A stretch of DNA of 64,000 bases, from NCBI RefSeq assembly GCF_049803835.1, contig NZ_JBNAGK010000004.1, positions 248,001 to 312,000 on the forward strand, read 5' to 3'. The position numbers and the translations under genes were made by a program. Origin of the DNA: Pacificoceanicola sp049803835. GTDB taxonomy: Bacteria; Pseudomonadota; Alphaproteobacteria; Rhodobacterales; Rhodobacteraceae. A model generated the notes under the pieces. It was not told the origin of the DNA, did not search any database, and saw nothing but the letters and a program-made list of their open reading frames with translations. Of the stretch, positions 1 through 7,285 are shown one piece after another (the first letter of the stretch is position 1; the number at the start of each line of letters is the position of its first letter).

Positions 1-469
1 CAATTTGCACACCTGGTGAGAACCAGTGATCAAGATTCGGAATCTCCGGGACGTCGTGTTTCGGAGCTCCTCTTGAACTTCTAACGATTCGTGCGGCGTG
101 CTGCTCGAGATCTACGGGGCACGAAGTCGTTTTTACACGAGACATCAGGCAGGCGATCGGATTTAGATCTATCCCAACCGCTGGGATCCCAAGCCGCTGA
201 CTTTCGACCAAAGTGCTTCCGCTGCCGCAAAATGGGTCAAGGACCGCAGTTGATTTTGGAATTGGCAAGGAACTCAAAATTGCGCGCGGTATCTCGGCAA
301 TGAATTTTGCGGGATATGGATGAATCCCTTCGATTTCGCTATGACTCCTCCGATCTGCGAAGCCCCAATCAATAGCCCCTAGCGACGACTTGATAGCGTC
401 CTCAGTACAAGCAGGGTCCGGCCAATTTTCCAAGTCTGCCTGTAAAGTTTCATGTGCCCCATGCGCCAT
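1..469 (-). CDS. DNA methyltransferase, N-terminal part (cut by left edge)
   Basis: About 156 codons are open on the minus strand and run off the left edge without a stop. Residues around 45-95 carry the AdoMet-binding signature of amino-methyltransferases: HPYPAKF, then VLDPFCGSGSTL (motif I) and GIDLNP. The target-recognition part and the DPPY/SPPY catalytic motif would lie outside the window, so adenine-N6 versus cytosine-N4 cannot be decided. The ATG shares one base with the TAA of the upstream ribbon-helix-helix gene (TAATG), with a GAGAAG Shine-Dalgarno inside that gene, so the two are translationally coupled. It is probably the modification half of a restriction-modification system whose nuclease would lie to the left. 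The family call is firm; the partner is inferred. Confidence 0.8.
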   Translation of the reverse strand, partial: MAHGAHETLQADLENWPDPACTEDAIKSSLGAIDWGFADRRSHSEIEGIHPYPAKFIAEIPRAILSSLPIPKSTAVLDPFCGSGSTLVESQRLGIPAVGIDLNPIACLMSRVKTTSCPVDLEQHAARIVRSSRGAPKHDVPEIPNLDHWFSPGVQI

Positions 470-681
470 TATTTTTCTTCTCGTTGTGGGCGCACTAGCG
501 GGAGTGTGCCTTGATCTATTGATGGTTCTACCCGACTCAGAAAGTCAGCTACGGCTCGGCGAGCAATTTGTGCAACTGGAGCATCGTCGCGTTCAGCCAG
601 CGCGAGCAACATTGCGTATGCTCGCTCGTCCAGGTTTATCGTTACCCTGGCTGTCTTTGTCCGTCCCTTCGGTCTTGCCAT
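469..681 (-). CDS. Ribbon-helix-helix (CopG-like) DNA-binding protein
   Basis: 70 aa. A basic start (MARPKGRTKTAR) leads into a beta strand VTINLDE and two helices (AYAMLLALAERD and PVAQIARRAVADFL), the compact ribbon-helix-helix fold of CopG/Arc/antitoxin-type repressors that bind operators as dimers. Its stop codon overlaps the start of the methyltransferase gene, and it sits just downstream of the recombinase module on the same strand. The likely role is autoregulation of the modification operon, comparable to the control proteins of other restriction-modification loci. The role is inferred from context. Confidence 0.65.
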   Translation of the reverse strand: MARPKGRTKTARVTINLDERAYAMLLALAERDDAPVAQIARRAVADFLSRVEPSIDQGTLPLVRPQREEK

Positions 682-728
682 TCAGTACGTTTAGTGCAGC
701 AAAAAACTGTCTGCAAGGCAAACTTCTG

Positions 729-1127
729 TTAGGTGCGCGCGCCTCCGTGGAAAAGGCAGGACTGCCCCGACCACTCGACTGGAAACGGTTCAAGCGCCCC
801 ACCCAAATTAACCCCCGGCCCCTGCTTTCCGTCCAGGATCGCCTCGATGATGTCGGGTGCGAGCAGCGTCAGACGCAGTACGCGGGTCATATAGGACGGC
901 GCGATCCCCTCGCGCTCGGCCAGTTCGGTAATGGTCATGAACTCGCCGGATTCCAGCATCCGCTTCCAGCGGAAGGCGCGCGCCAGCGCCTTGACCAGCG
1001 TGTTGTCCGTCCTGCGCGGCTGTGCAGCGCCCTCGGGCATCTGCATCTCCTTTCGTCCGCCGCGCTTTACCAATTTGAACGGGACGTGAAGTGTCACGGT
1101 CTCGGGGATCGGGGTCCCGCGGGTCAT
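729..1127 (-). CDS. Recombinase-linked HTH protein
   Basis: 132 aa, overlapping the recombinase stop by ATGA, so it is translated after it. After a beta-rich N-terminus (ETVTLHVPF), residues about 65-105 form a ParB/KorB-like helix-turn-helix: ELAEREGIAPSYMTRVLRLT followed by LAPDIIEAILDG. A close homologue occupies the same place at the right end of the window. It is plausibly a directionality or specificity partner of the serine recombinase, or an autoregulator; no experimental role is claimed. The C-terminus after LGGALEPFPVEW diverges from the right-hand copy. Confidence 0.7.
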   Translation of the reverse strand: MTRGTPIPETVTLHVPFKLVKRGGRKEMQMPEGAAQPRRTDNTLVKALARAFRWKRMLESGEFMTITELAEREGIAPSYMTRVLRLTLLAPDIIEAILDGKQGPGVNLGGALEPFPVEWSGQSCLFHGGART

Positions 1128-2434
1128 GCCGCCGCGCCCACGTCGCCGGCCATCATTTCGCGCGCGAGGCCGCCGAGACCATCCACGCGGAGCCGGACGT
1201 TCAGGCCGTCGGTGCCGATGTCCACGCGCTCGACCAGCAGTGCCACGATGCGCGCCTGCTCGGCGGGGAACAGTTCATTCCACAGCGGATCGAGCTGCTG
1301 CAGGGCGGCGCGGGCGTTGGCCTCGGTGATGTCACCGTCCTGCGCCCGCGCTGCCCTCCAAGTGCCTGCCACGATCTCGGGCTGGCGGAACACGGCGCGC
1401 AGCTGGCCAATGACGGCGGCCTCGATCTCCCCCGCTGGCACGCGGCCCACGGGGCACGACCCGGCGCCATGCTTCAGCACCGTCTGGCTGACGTAGTAGC
1501 GGTACAGCCGCCCGCCCTTGCGGGTGTGCGTTGGCGAGAAGGCCGCGCCGTCCGGACCATAGAGGAGCCCCTTCAGGAGCGCGGGGGTGTCGGCTCGAGT
1601 GCGCGCGGCGCGCTTGCGCGGGCTTTCCTGCAGGATGGCGTGAACCTTGTCCCACGTCTCGCGGTCGATGATCGCATCGTGCTCACCGGGATAGCTGTCG
1701 CCCTTGTGGACCGCCTCGCCGAGGTAGGCGCGATTGCTCAGCATCCGGTAGAGGTACTTCTTGTCGATCCGGTTGCCATGTGGTGTGCCGAGGCCACGCA
1801 CGCCGACCTCGCTGGCCAGCACCGTGCAGGATCCGATCTCGATGAAGCGAGCGAAGATCCAACGCACATGCGCAGCAGCGGTCTCGTCAACCAGCAGCTT
1901 GCGGTTTTCCACCCGGTAGCCGAAGGGCGGCACCCCACCCATCCACATGCCCTTCTTCCGGCTCGCCGCGACCTTGTCCCGGATGCGCTCGGCCGTGACC
2001 TCGCGCTCGAACTGGGCGAAGGACAGCAGGATGTTCAGCGTCAGTCGGCCCATGGAAGTCGTCGTGTTGAAGGACTGCGTGACCGAGACGAACGTGACGC
2101 TGTTTCGGTCGAAAACCTCGACCAGCTTGGCGAAGTCGGCCAGCGAGCGGCTGAGGCGGTCGATCTTGTAGACCACGACCACATCGACCAGCCCGTCCTC
2201 GATGTCGGCCATCAGTCGCTTCAGGCCGGGGCGTTCCAGCGTGCCGCCCGGTATGCCGCCGTCGTCATACTGATCGCGGACCAGCACCCAGCCCTCAGAC
2301 CGCTGGCTGGCGATGTACGCCTCGCAGGCCTCGCGCTGTGCGTGGAGCGAGTTGAATTCCTGCTCCAGTCCTTCTTCGGAGGATTTTCGGGTGTAGACCG
2401 CGCAGCGTAGCTTGCGAACGACAGGTTTCGTCAT
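1124..2434 (-). CDS. Large serine recombinase (integrase), left copy
   Basis: 436 aa. The N-terminal resolvase domain has the catalytic serine in AVYTRKSSEEG (Ser18), then QREACEAYI, YDDGG, the IDRLSRS segment and FAQFEREVTAERIRDK. It is followed by the recombinase domain (GVPPFGYR through ALLKGLLYGPDGAAF) and a C-terminal tail. The usual zinc-ribbon cysteines are largely missing (only GSCPVG is seen). Large serine recombinases integrate and excise phages by attP x attB recombination. The ATG at 2434 was chosen because it overlaps the upstream stop (ATGA) and starts the conserved domain; the longer in-frame opening reads as antisense of the neighbour. It is strongly similar to the right-hand copy along its whole length. 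Confidence 0.93.
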   Translation of the reverse strand: MTKPVVRKLRCAVYTRKSSEEGLEQEFNSLHAQREACEAYIASQRSEGWVLVRDQYDDGGIPGGTLERPGLKRLMADIEDGLVDVVVVYKIDRLSRSLADFAKLVEVFDRNSVTFVSVTQSFNTTTSMGRLTLNILLSFAQFEREVTAERIRDKVAASRKKGMWMGGVPPFGYRVENRKLLVDETAAAHVRWIFARFIEIGSCTVLASEVGVRGLGTPHGNRIDKKYLYRMLSNRAYLGEAVHKGDSYPGEHDAIIDRETWDKVHAILQESPRKRAARTRADTPALLKGLLYGPDGAAFSPTHTRKGGRLYRYYVSQTVLKHGAGSCPVGRVPAGEIEAAVIGQLRAVFRQPEIVAGTWRAARAQDGDITEANARAALQQLDPLWNELFPAEQARIVALLVERVDIGTDGLNVRLRVDGLGGLAREMMAGDVGAAA

Positions 2435-2886
2435 GTCCGGCCCCTGTGGTTCTTGAGACCGAAGAAGACCCAGCCGTTCCAGCGGGTGCCGGTGATCGCG
2501 CGCGCGATGGCCGAAAGCGACATGTAGGGCCGCCCCCGCCATTCGAAGCCGTCGGCTGTGACGGTGACGACCTGTTCGACGCCCTGCCATTCGCGCAGGA
2601 GGCGCGTGCCGGTGATGGGGCGGTGGCGGTCGAGGCGCATTCCGCGCTTCTTCTTGTCGCCGCCGTCCAGTTCCTCGCCCAGCCGTTCCAGCCGCCGGAT
2701 GGTTTCCGGCTTCAGCCCGCCATAGGCGAGTTCCTGGATGCGGTAGGCCAGACGGGATTCAAGGTAGCGCCGATTGAACGGCGGCGGTTCGCTGTCGAAC
2801 AACTCGCGCCACTGCTTTTTCAGGTCGGGTGTCGGCGTGGTCTTCAGCGCTGCCAGGCGCGCGGGAATGGGATCGTGCGTCGTCAT
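2431..2886 (-). CDS. DUF2924 family protein, left copy
   Basis: 151 aa. It matches the DUF2924 layout typical of genes just upstream of phage serine recombinases: WRELFDSEPPPFNRRYLESRLAYRI, LAYGGLKPETIRRLERL, then GTRLLREWQGVEQVVTV, GFEWRGRPYMSLSAIARAITGTRWNG and FFGL. The C-terminal half resembles a small DNA-binding fold with SLSAIARAITG as the probable recognition segment. It overlaps both neighbours by ATGA, so it belongs to a four-gene operon with the recombinase. The start is the MTTHDP methionine, which makes that overlap. It probably assists recombination, but the function of the family is not established. Confidence 0.85.
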   Translation of the reverse strand: MTTHDPIPARLAALKTTPTPDLKKQWRELFDSEPPPFNRRYLESRLAYRIQELAYGGLKPETIRRLERLGEELDGGDKKKRGMRLDRHRPITGTRLLREWQGVEQVVTVTADGFEWRGRPYMSLSAIARAITGTRWNGWVFFGLKNHRGRT

Positions 2887-3086
2887 GCGGTCTCCGTTGG
2901 GTTCGGGGTTGCATGACGGCATCGGTCGACCGGATAGTGTAGGCGAATTTCTCCTGTATCGTCAGAAGGTTCGCCCCGCTCTCGCTGCATCAAGCGGACC
3001 AGGCCGAGGGCGAGCAGGCCGCAAAGCTCAGTGCGGCGCTCTGCGGGCGTCATCTGGTCGGGCGGGAGCGGATTGGGGCGTTTCAT
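2883..3086 (-). CDS. Small conserved protein, first gene of recombinase operon
   Basis: 67 aa (MKRPNPLPPDQMTPAERRTELCGLLALGLVRL...). The core TPAERRTELCGLLALGLVRL is predicted helical and is conserved in the right-hand copy (PLERRAELCCLLALGLIRL), while the tail differs. It is the first cistron of the recombinase operon and overlaps DUF2924 by ATGA. The function is unknown; purifying conservation of the core between the two copies supports a real gene. Confidence 0.7.
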   Translation of the reverse strand: MKRPNPLPPDQMTPAERRTELCGLLALGLVRLMQRERGEPSDDTGEIRLHYPVDRCRHATPNPTETA

Positions 3087-3278
3087 GCGGGGATCGGCCG
3101 TGTTCGGTGGAGTTGCTACCGATCAAAAGCCATCCGGCCGATAGAGACGGGACATGACAGCGCCACGAGCTTCCTCGATGCGAACAGGTTAAGAACATCG
3201 GGTCTTGCAGGGTGCGGTTTTGTCCACGATTATCGGAAGTTGAATCAATCAAGAGAATGTATTCGTTGAGGTGGTTTC
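3087..3278. promoter_or_regulatory. Divergent promoter region between recombinase operon and 748-aa gene
   Basis: 192 bp without a gene between two divergently transcribed units, so it should hold both promoters. I cannot place a convincing -35/-10 pair. A GAGG Shine-Dalgarno lies just before the plus-strand ATG. The equivalent 130-bp gap at the right end shares only short stretches such as GGGACATGA, so the regulatory DNA has diverged more than the flanking genes. Confidence 0.5.
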
Positions 3279-5525
3279 ATGGCGCGAAAGGCATCCCCGG
3301 TTGGCCCGCACATCCATAGCCTGATCGAGGATGCCCGCATTGACCTCGTCCGGGCTGTCCTCGCGGTGCGAGAGGGCGACAACGAGCCCGATTTCGGCCT
3401 GCCCACTGATATTCCAGATCCCTCGGACGAGGAATTGGCTCACGGATTTCGGCAGAGCCTGTTGCAGATCCTGTCGAAATTCGATGCAGACGAGTTGCGG
3501 CCCGCCGAGCAGAGATCACGCCGCGTCCTGGCACTCGCCGAAGGTAAGGGTATCGATTCGCTCACGGCAATCACCGAACAACAACTCGGCGATGCGCAAA
3601 CGCTCGAGTTTGATCGGCAACCCGATCCGCTCTGCAAGAGCATCTGGGCATTTCTGAATGCCCGCCAAACATTCGAGGACGCCGAGAGTTTCCATTTCGC
3701 CCGCAAATTCAGGGACTATGGCAAGCTTTACGATGCCTTCGAGGTGGAACTGGAAAAGGCGGTCAACCTCAATTCGGGGTCGATCGACGAGAAAGCTCTG
3801 GCCGCGAAGATCACGTCGGTTCTGCAACTCAAGACGGCCTGCACGGTGAAGGCGCTGGATTTGCCCGCCACTGCCGCGCACCCAGCGTCGATCATGCTGA
3901 TCGTTCGCCACGGCGGGCCGCTCTCGAGCGTCCATGACCATCGTGACGACGGGCGTCGGGGCACGATCTATTATCGTCCGCCGAACGAGGCCACTCTCAT
4001 CTACACACCCGCCATCCGACAGATCGAGGTCTGCGCGGACAGTCCGGTCGTGCGGCAGGGCGTTGCCGGGTCGTTCGCTGAGGAGGCGCTGGGGCACGAC
4101 ATTTCGCAGAAGCCGCTGACCTGGAAGCGCTACAACCTTTCGCGTTTCCGCAGTTCGCTGCGGCTCGATCTGCCGCGTATCTCTGGATACGAGATCACGG
4201 ACGCGCGCGTCCTCGAGGCTGAAATCCGCCTTGGCTCATGGAGCCGGAAGCTTCTTCTGAAGGTGGCGGCCGACAACGACATCGAGGAGGTCGCCGACCG
4301 ATATCTGAAGCCCAACAACATCTTCCGCCGCGCCGATGGCTTCAGCCGCGTGGGGATCGCCGTCAGCTACAATCGCATCGGTGACGAAAAGGTGCGCACG
4401 CTCAACATCACCATTTCCGGCTCGAAGAGCTGCAACCTCCAGAGCAACAAGGATCCGGATGAGCGCAACCTCGGGTTCGCGCTTCTCGATGCCTGGGGCA
4501 TTCTCAGCGCCTTCAAGCAGATCGAGCCCACCGACCTGCGCGGGATATTCCCGCAACTGGTCATGCTTCATGACCGGACCGAGGATGATGTCAGCGGAGA
4601 GCATCTGCGCGAACTCGGTCTCGATCCGGACCGCATGATCCAAGGCGGTCTTCTCGACCGGCGGGGGCGGCAGGACATCGTGCTCATCGACGATGACGAC
4701 ATGGGCGGGGAAGCCGAGGTCAAGCCGTCCGGCACTGAGGACATGTCGCGCGTTGTCGGTGCTTTCGGAAAAGATGGGGGGCTGAGGCCAACATCTGATC
4801 TCGAGATGTACGAGATCAACCGCGAGTGGCTGCACGAAACCGTGGTTGGGCTTCTGAAGCCGATGTTGAACAAACTTGCTGCGCAGGTGCTCGATCCGGA
4901 CCTGTCGATGCTCGGGTCCATGCGGATCGACGGTGCCGATGTTCCGATCTACTTTGCCCGCCGCCTCCACGACCTCAAGACGATTTCGCGCCTAGATCAG
5001 CTGATGCGCGCGCGCAACGCGGCCGGCGTCGGGATCGTGCTGTCGGCGAGCACTGACGGGCCAGGCTACCTCGGGCCGAACCTCGTCGTTCCCGTTTCTG
5101 GCTGCACGTCAACCGGCACCGACGAACTTCTTCTCTCCAGAGATGCGCTCGAACTCGCCTACCGAACCAATCGTTCGCTGGCGCGCGGCGGTGCGACGCC
5201 GCAGGTCCTGCGATCGGGTACGCAATCGGCGACATTGCACATTCCCGGCAAGACATCGCTCGCGCTGACGGGTGCGGATCAGATCACGATCTTCGAACGT
5301 CTGGTCGCCGCTGACAAGGCTGGCAGCCCCGATGTTCAGGTCAAGCAGCTGATGGACGGGCTTGGATCGCGCAGTCCGCAGCAGGCATTCCGGAAGGAAA
5401 CCTGGGACAGCATCCGCGGCGTCTACATCGGCGCGGGTGCGAAACGGGGATACTGGCGCCTGCTGGTCGTCGATGCACAGCCAGTCAAAGACGCGGCCGA
5501 AGCCCCGGTCGAGGAACCCGTCTAA
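3279..5525 (+). CDS. Conserved protein of unknown function, 748 aa, left copy
   Basis: No family is recognised. It is homologous end to end, at moderate similarity, to the 718-aa product at the right end; shared blocks include GTIYYRPPNEATLIY, EALGHDISQKPLTWKRYNLSRFR, DERNLGFALLDAWGIL and YEINREWL. It looks soluble, with no signal peptide or membrane segment, and has an acidic stretch IDDDDMGGEAEV near residue 470. It is transcribed divergently from the recombinase operon and is followed by phased repeats and a Com-like gene, the same arrangement in both copies. A good GAGG Shine-Dalgarno precedes the ATG. Its position between integrase and early genes would suit an early regulator or a cargo effector, but the sequence decides neither. 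Confidence 0.75.
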   Translation: MARKASPVGPHIHSLIEDARIDLVRAVLAVREGDNEPDFGLPTDIPDPSDEELAHGFRQSLLQILSKFDADELRPAEQRSRRVLALAEGKGIDSLTAITEQQLGDAQTLEFDRQPDPLCKSIWAFLNARQTFEDAESFHFARKFRDYGKLYDAFEVELEKAVNLNSGSIDEKALAAKITSVLQLKTACTVKALDLPATAAHPASIMLIVRHGGPLSSVHDHRDDGRRGTIYYRPPNEATLIYTPAIRQIEVCADSPVVRQGVAGSFAEEALGHDISQKPLTWKRYNLSRFRSSLRLDLPRISGYEITDARVLEAEIRLGSWSRKLLLKVAADNDIEEVADRYLKPNNIFRRADGFSRVGIAVSYNRIGDEKVRTLNITISGSKSCNLQSNKDPDERNLGFALLDAWGILSAFKQIEPTDLRGIFPQLVMLHDRTEDDVSGEHLRELGLDPDRMIQGGLLDRRGRQDIVLIDDDDMGGEAEVKPSGTEDMSRVVGAFGKDGGLRPTSDLEMYEINREWLHETVVGLLKPMLNKLAAQVLDPDLSMLGSMRIDGADVPIYFARRLHDLKTISRLDQLMRARNAAGVGIVLSASTDGPGYLGPNLVVPVSGCTSTGTDELLLSRDALELAYRTNRSLARGGATPQVLRSGTQSATLHIPGKTSLALTGADQITIFERLVAADKAGSPDVQVKQLMDGLGSRSPQQAFRKETWDSIRGVYIGAGAKRGYWRLLVVDAQPVKDAAEAPVEEPV

Positions 5526-5560
5526 CAACGGTCTAACATGCGAAGGGGGACGGTCTAACA
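5518..5560 (+). repeat. Three phased direct repeats (iteron-like), left set
   Basis: Three copies of a 10-bp word, CCGTCTAACA, CGGTCTAACA and CGGTCTAACA, start at 5518, 5529 and 5551, spaced 11 and 22 bp, so all face the same side of the helix. The first copy contains the TAA stop of the 748-aa gene. The repeats lie about 45 bp upstream of the Com-like gene and probably bind a regulator controlling it and downstream genes. A different word in the same arrangement occurs at the right end. Confidence 0.6.
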
Positions 5561-5573
5561 AACCGCTGATTAT

Positions 5574-5604
5574 TGGAAGGGCTCCACATAGAGGAGCACT
5601 TCCA
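5574..5604 (+). promoter_or_regulatory. Hairpin over the Com-like gene's ribosome binding site
   Basis: TGGAAG plus GCTCC pair with GGAGC plus CTTCCA (one mismatch, 13-nt apical part). The stem contains the AGGAG Shine-Dalgarno and reaches the A of the ATG. Such a fold would sequester translation initiation until it is opened, consistent with translational control of the gene. Confidence 0.4.
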
Positions 5605-5849
5605 TGCCGACTCCCTTCCCCTCGCGCGAGGCAGCCACGACGAACTGGTCCGGCGCCGCGACGACCAAGCCCACCACCTCCAACTCGGAATGGCGCTGCA
5701 CGCGCTGTGACAAGCTGCTCGGCGTCTGCCGGGACGGCCGCATGCACCTGCGCTTCGCGCGGGGGCACGAGTATCTCGTGGGCTTTCCGGTTCAGGCCAC
5801 CTGCCGGGGCTGCGGCACGCTGAACCACGCGGCCGCGCCCGCGCGCTGA
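5604..5849 (+). CDS. Com-like zinc-finger regulator, left copy
   Basis: 81 aa. After a 28-residue Ser/Thr-rich start, WRCTRCDKLLGVC and a second pair CRGCGTLN give a CxxC-x(n)-CxxC zinc-binding module closely resembling phage Mu Com (RC..C.KLL ... CPRC). Com is a small zinc protein that activates translation of the mom DNA-modification gene by remodelling its mRNA. Here no mom gene is adjacent; sigma-like and replication genes follow. The Shine-Dalgarno is buried in a hairpin. It is paralogous to the protein encoded near 63.6 kb. The zinc module is clear; the Com-type function is inferred. Confidence 0.7.
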   Translation: MPTPFPSREAATTNWSGAATTKPTTSNSEWRCTRCDKLLGVCRDGRMHLRFARGHEYLVGFPVQATCRGCGTLNHAAAPAR

Positions 5850-5948
5850 CGCGCGCATTCACCCAACCCACTGAAATCGCAGAGACGCGCGACGTCCTGA
5901 CCTGGCCACGAGAAGGCGCCGGACGCCTGGCCGCAAGGCAGGCGTCCG

Positions 5949-6671
5949 ATGTCCTTCGCGTGGCACGAGATCCGTGATCACCTCATGCAATCTTCCTCCA
6001 ACCTTCACTTCCAGCGCAGTTTCGACGCCGTCAGGCGTGCGCAGGCCGCCCTCGCACCGTTCCGGGATCCAGCGGCCCTGCTGGATGGGCTGCACCGCAC
6101 GCCCGGCGATCAGGGCCAGAAGAACGTGATCCTCTCCGCGCTCGTCAGGGCGGCGCAGGGCGACGGACCCGCGTCCGACTGCGCCCTGACGCTGCTGTTG
6201 CTGGCACTCTGGCCCGGCCTCGACGCCATCCGGCGCCGGTCGATCTGGCGCAGGATCGGCACCGCCGACGAGGTCGCATCCGATGTTCTGGCGCGCACCA
6301 CCGAGGCTGTCCGCGGCCTCGACCTCGGGCGTGTCAACTGGATCGCGGCCACAGTGCTGCGGAATGTCGAGCGCGACATGATCCGCGTGCGCCAGCGCGA
6401 CCAGACACGCGAACATCTCGCCAGCGGCGCCGATCCCGACGAGGTGGCGGACAGCGGCGACAGCGGGATCGGCGCGGCCGGGTACGCACGGCTGAACGGC
6501 GCCGTGCGGAAGCTGCTCGGCGATGACGCCCTGCTGGTGATCCGCGTGGCGATCGAGGGCTTCTCCCAGGCCGAAGTCGCCGTCGAACTAGGCCTGACCG
6601 AGGCCGCCGCCCGCAAGCGGTACCAGCGCGCCATGCGCCGGCTGCACGACGCCCTCGAGGAAATCCCCTGA
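5949..6671 (+). CDS. Sigma-70-like (ECF-type) regulator
   Basis: 240 aa. The C-terminal 50 residues are a typical sigma region 4: LLVIRVAIEGFSQAEVAVEL followed by GLTEAAARKRYQRAMRRLHDAL, the helix-turn-helix that reads a -35 box. The middle (VNWIAATVLRNVERDMIRVRQRDQTREH) resembles region 2 of ECF sigma factors in weakened form. The first 90 residues are unusual. It is the first large gene of the early region and probably redirects host RNA polymerase to phage promoters, or acts as a DNA-binding regulator only if region 2 is no longer functional. Confidence 0.65.
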   Translation: MSFAWHEIRDHLMQSSSNLHFQRSFDAVRRAQAALAPFRDPAALLDGLHRTPGDQGQKNVILSALVRAAQGDGPASDCALTLLLLALWPGLDAIRRRSIWRRIGTADEVASDVLARTTEAVRGLDLGRVNWIAATVLRNVERDMIRVRQRDQTREHLASGADPDEVADSGDSGIGAAGYARLNGAVRKLLGDDALLVIRVAIEGFSQAEVAVELGLTEAAARKRYQRAMRRLHDALEEIP

Positions 6672-6676
6672 ACCGA

Positions 6677-6709
6677 TGTCCCGATCCGGTCCCGCCGGTG
6701 GCTTTTCCC
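6677..6709 (+). repeat. Duplicated leader element, copy 1
   Basis: A 33-bp element, TGTCCCGATCCGGTC, five variable bases, then GGTGGCTTTTCCC, lies in the untranslated leader of the next gene. The same 33-bp element occurs once more at 8181 before another early gene. The following ~45 bp up to each start codon also keep a CCTCCAAC(C/T)GAAAG block. It could be an RNA control element or a short GCC/GGC stem followed by a T run. Confidence 0.55.
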
Positions 6710-6755
6710 ATTCGAGCGCCCCGAGCGCCTTCCCTCCAACCGAAAGCAGACACGC

Positions 6756-6950
6756 ATGAACCGCACTGCCGATCTGTCGCTCGAGGATTTCAGGCGTCTC
6801 CCGGGGCTCTATCGCCGCTGGGAGCTGACCGAGGTCTGCGAGCCCAACCGCAACTACCAGATCGAGGACGCCGGCGCCCATGCCGACGGGACGCCGCTAC
6901 TGGCGATCTACGTCGCCGAGCCCGCGGCCGACGTCCGCGAAGCCGCCTGA
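6756..6950 (+). CDS. Small hypothetical phage protein
   Basis: 64 aa (starts MNRTADLSLEDFRRLPGLYR). Acidic and soluble; a central segment WELTEVCEPNRNYQIED could be a beta hairpin. It is preceded by the duplicated leader, and its stop is followed closely by the next small gene. No family is recognised. It is likely an early phage protein of unknown role. Confidence 0.5.
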   Translation: MNRTADLSLEDFRRLPGLYRRWELTEVCEPNRNYQIEDAGAHADGTPLLAIYVAEPAADVREAA

Positions 6951-6988
6951 TGCGCCTCCTCGATCACATCATCCCACGGAGAAACGCC

Positions 6989-7285
6989 ATGCCGGACCAA
7001 CCGGACGACATCACCCGTCTTCGCAAGGCGAGCTACGCGCTCGAAGACCTCCCCGAAACCATCGCCTTCCCGCAGCGCGCCGGTGACGAGCCGCGCGAGC
7101 CGCTGCCGGTCGTCGAGGCGAGCGTCGACGAGATCGCCTTCGCGATCGTGGAGGCGGAGCGGGAGAGCTCGGCCGCCTACCGCCGCGCCGACGCGCTGAA
7201 GCGGCTCTACAAGCTCGCCCGCGAGGCGGGGTGCATCGGCGCAGATCGCGCCGCCGCGGCGGTGATGAAGAAGGAGGGCCAGTGA
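6989..7285 (+). CDS. Small helical early protein
   Basis: 98 aa (MPDQPDDITRLRKASYALED...). The second half, VDEIAFAIVEAERESSAAYRRADALKRLYKLAREAGCIGAD, is strongly helical. The ATG at 6989 was chosen over one 39 bases earlier because a GGAG Shine-Dalgarno sits correctly before it. Its stop overlaps the start of the NTPase gene by one base (TGATG), so it is coupled to replication genes. The function is unknown. Confidence 0.6.
   Translation: MPDQPDDITRLRKASYALEDLPETIAFPQRAGDEPREPLPVVEASVDEIAFAIVEAERESSAAYRRADALKRLYKLAREAGCIGADRAAAAVMKKEGQ

Noticed and set aside
91..1496. Plus-strand open frames at 91-303 and 390-1496
   Set aside because: They lie antisense to the methyltransferase, RHH, HTH and recombinase genes; composition and lack of motifs mark them as shadows.
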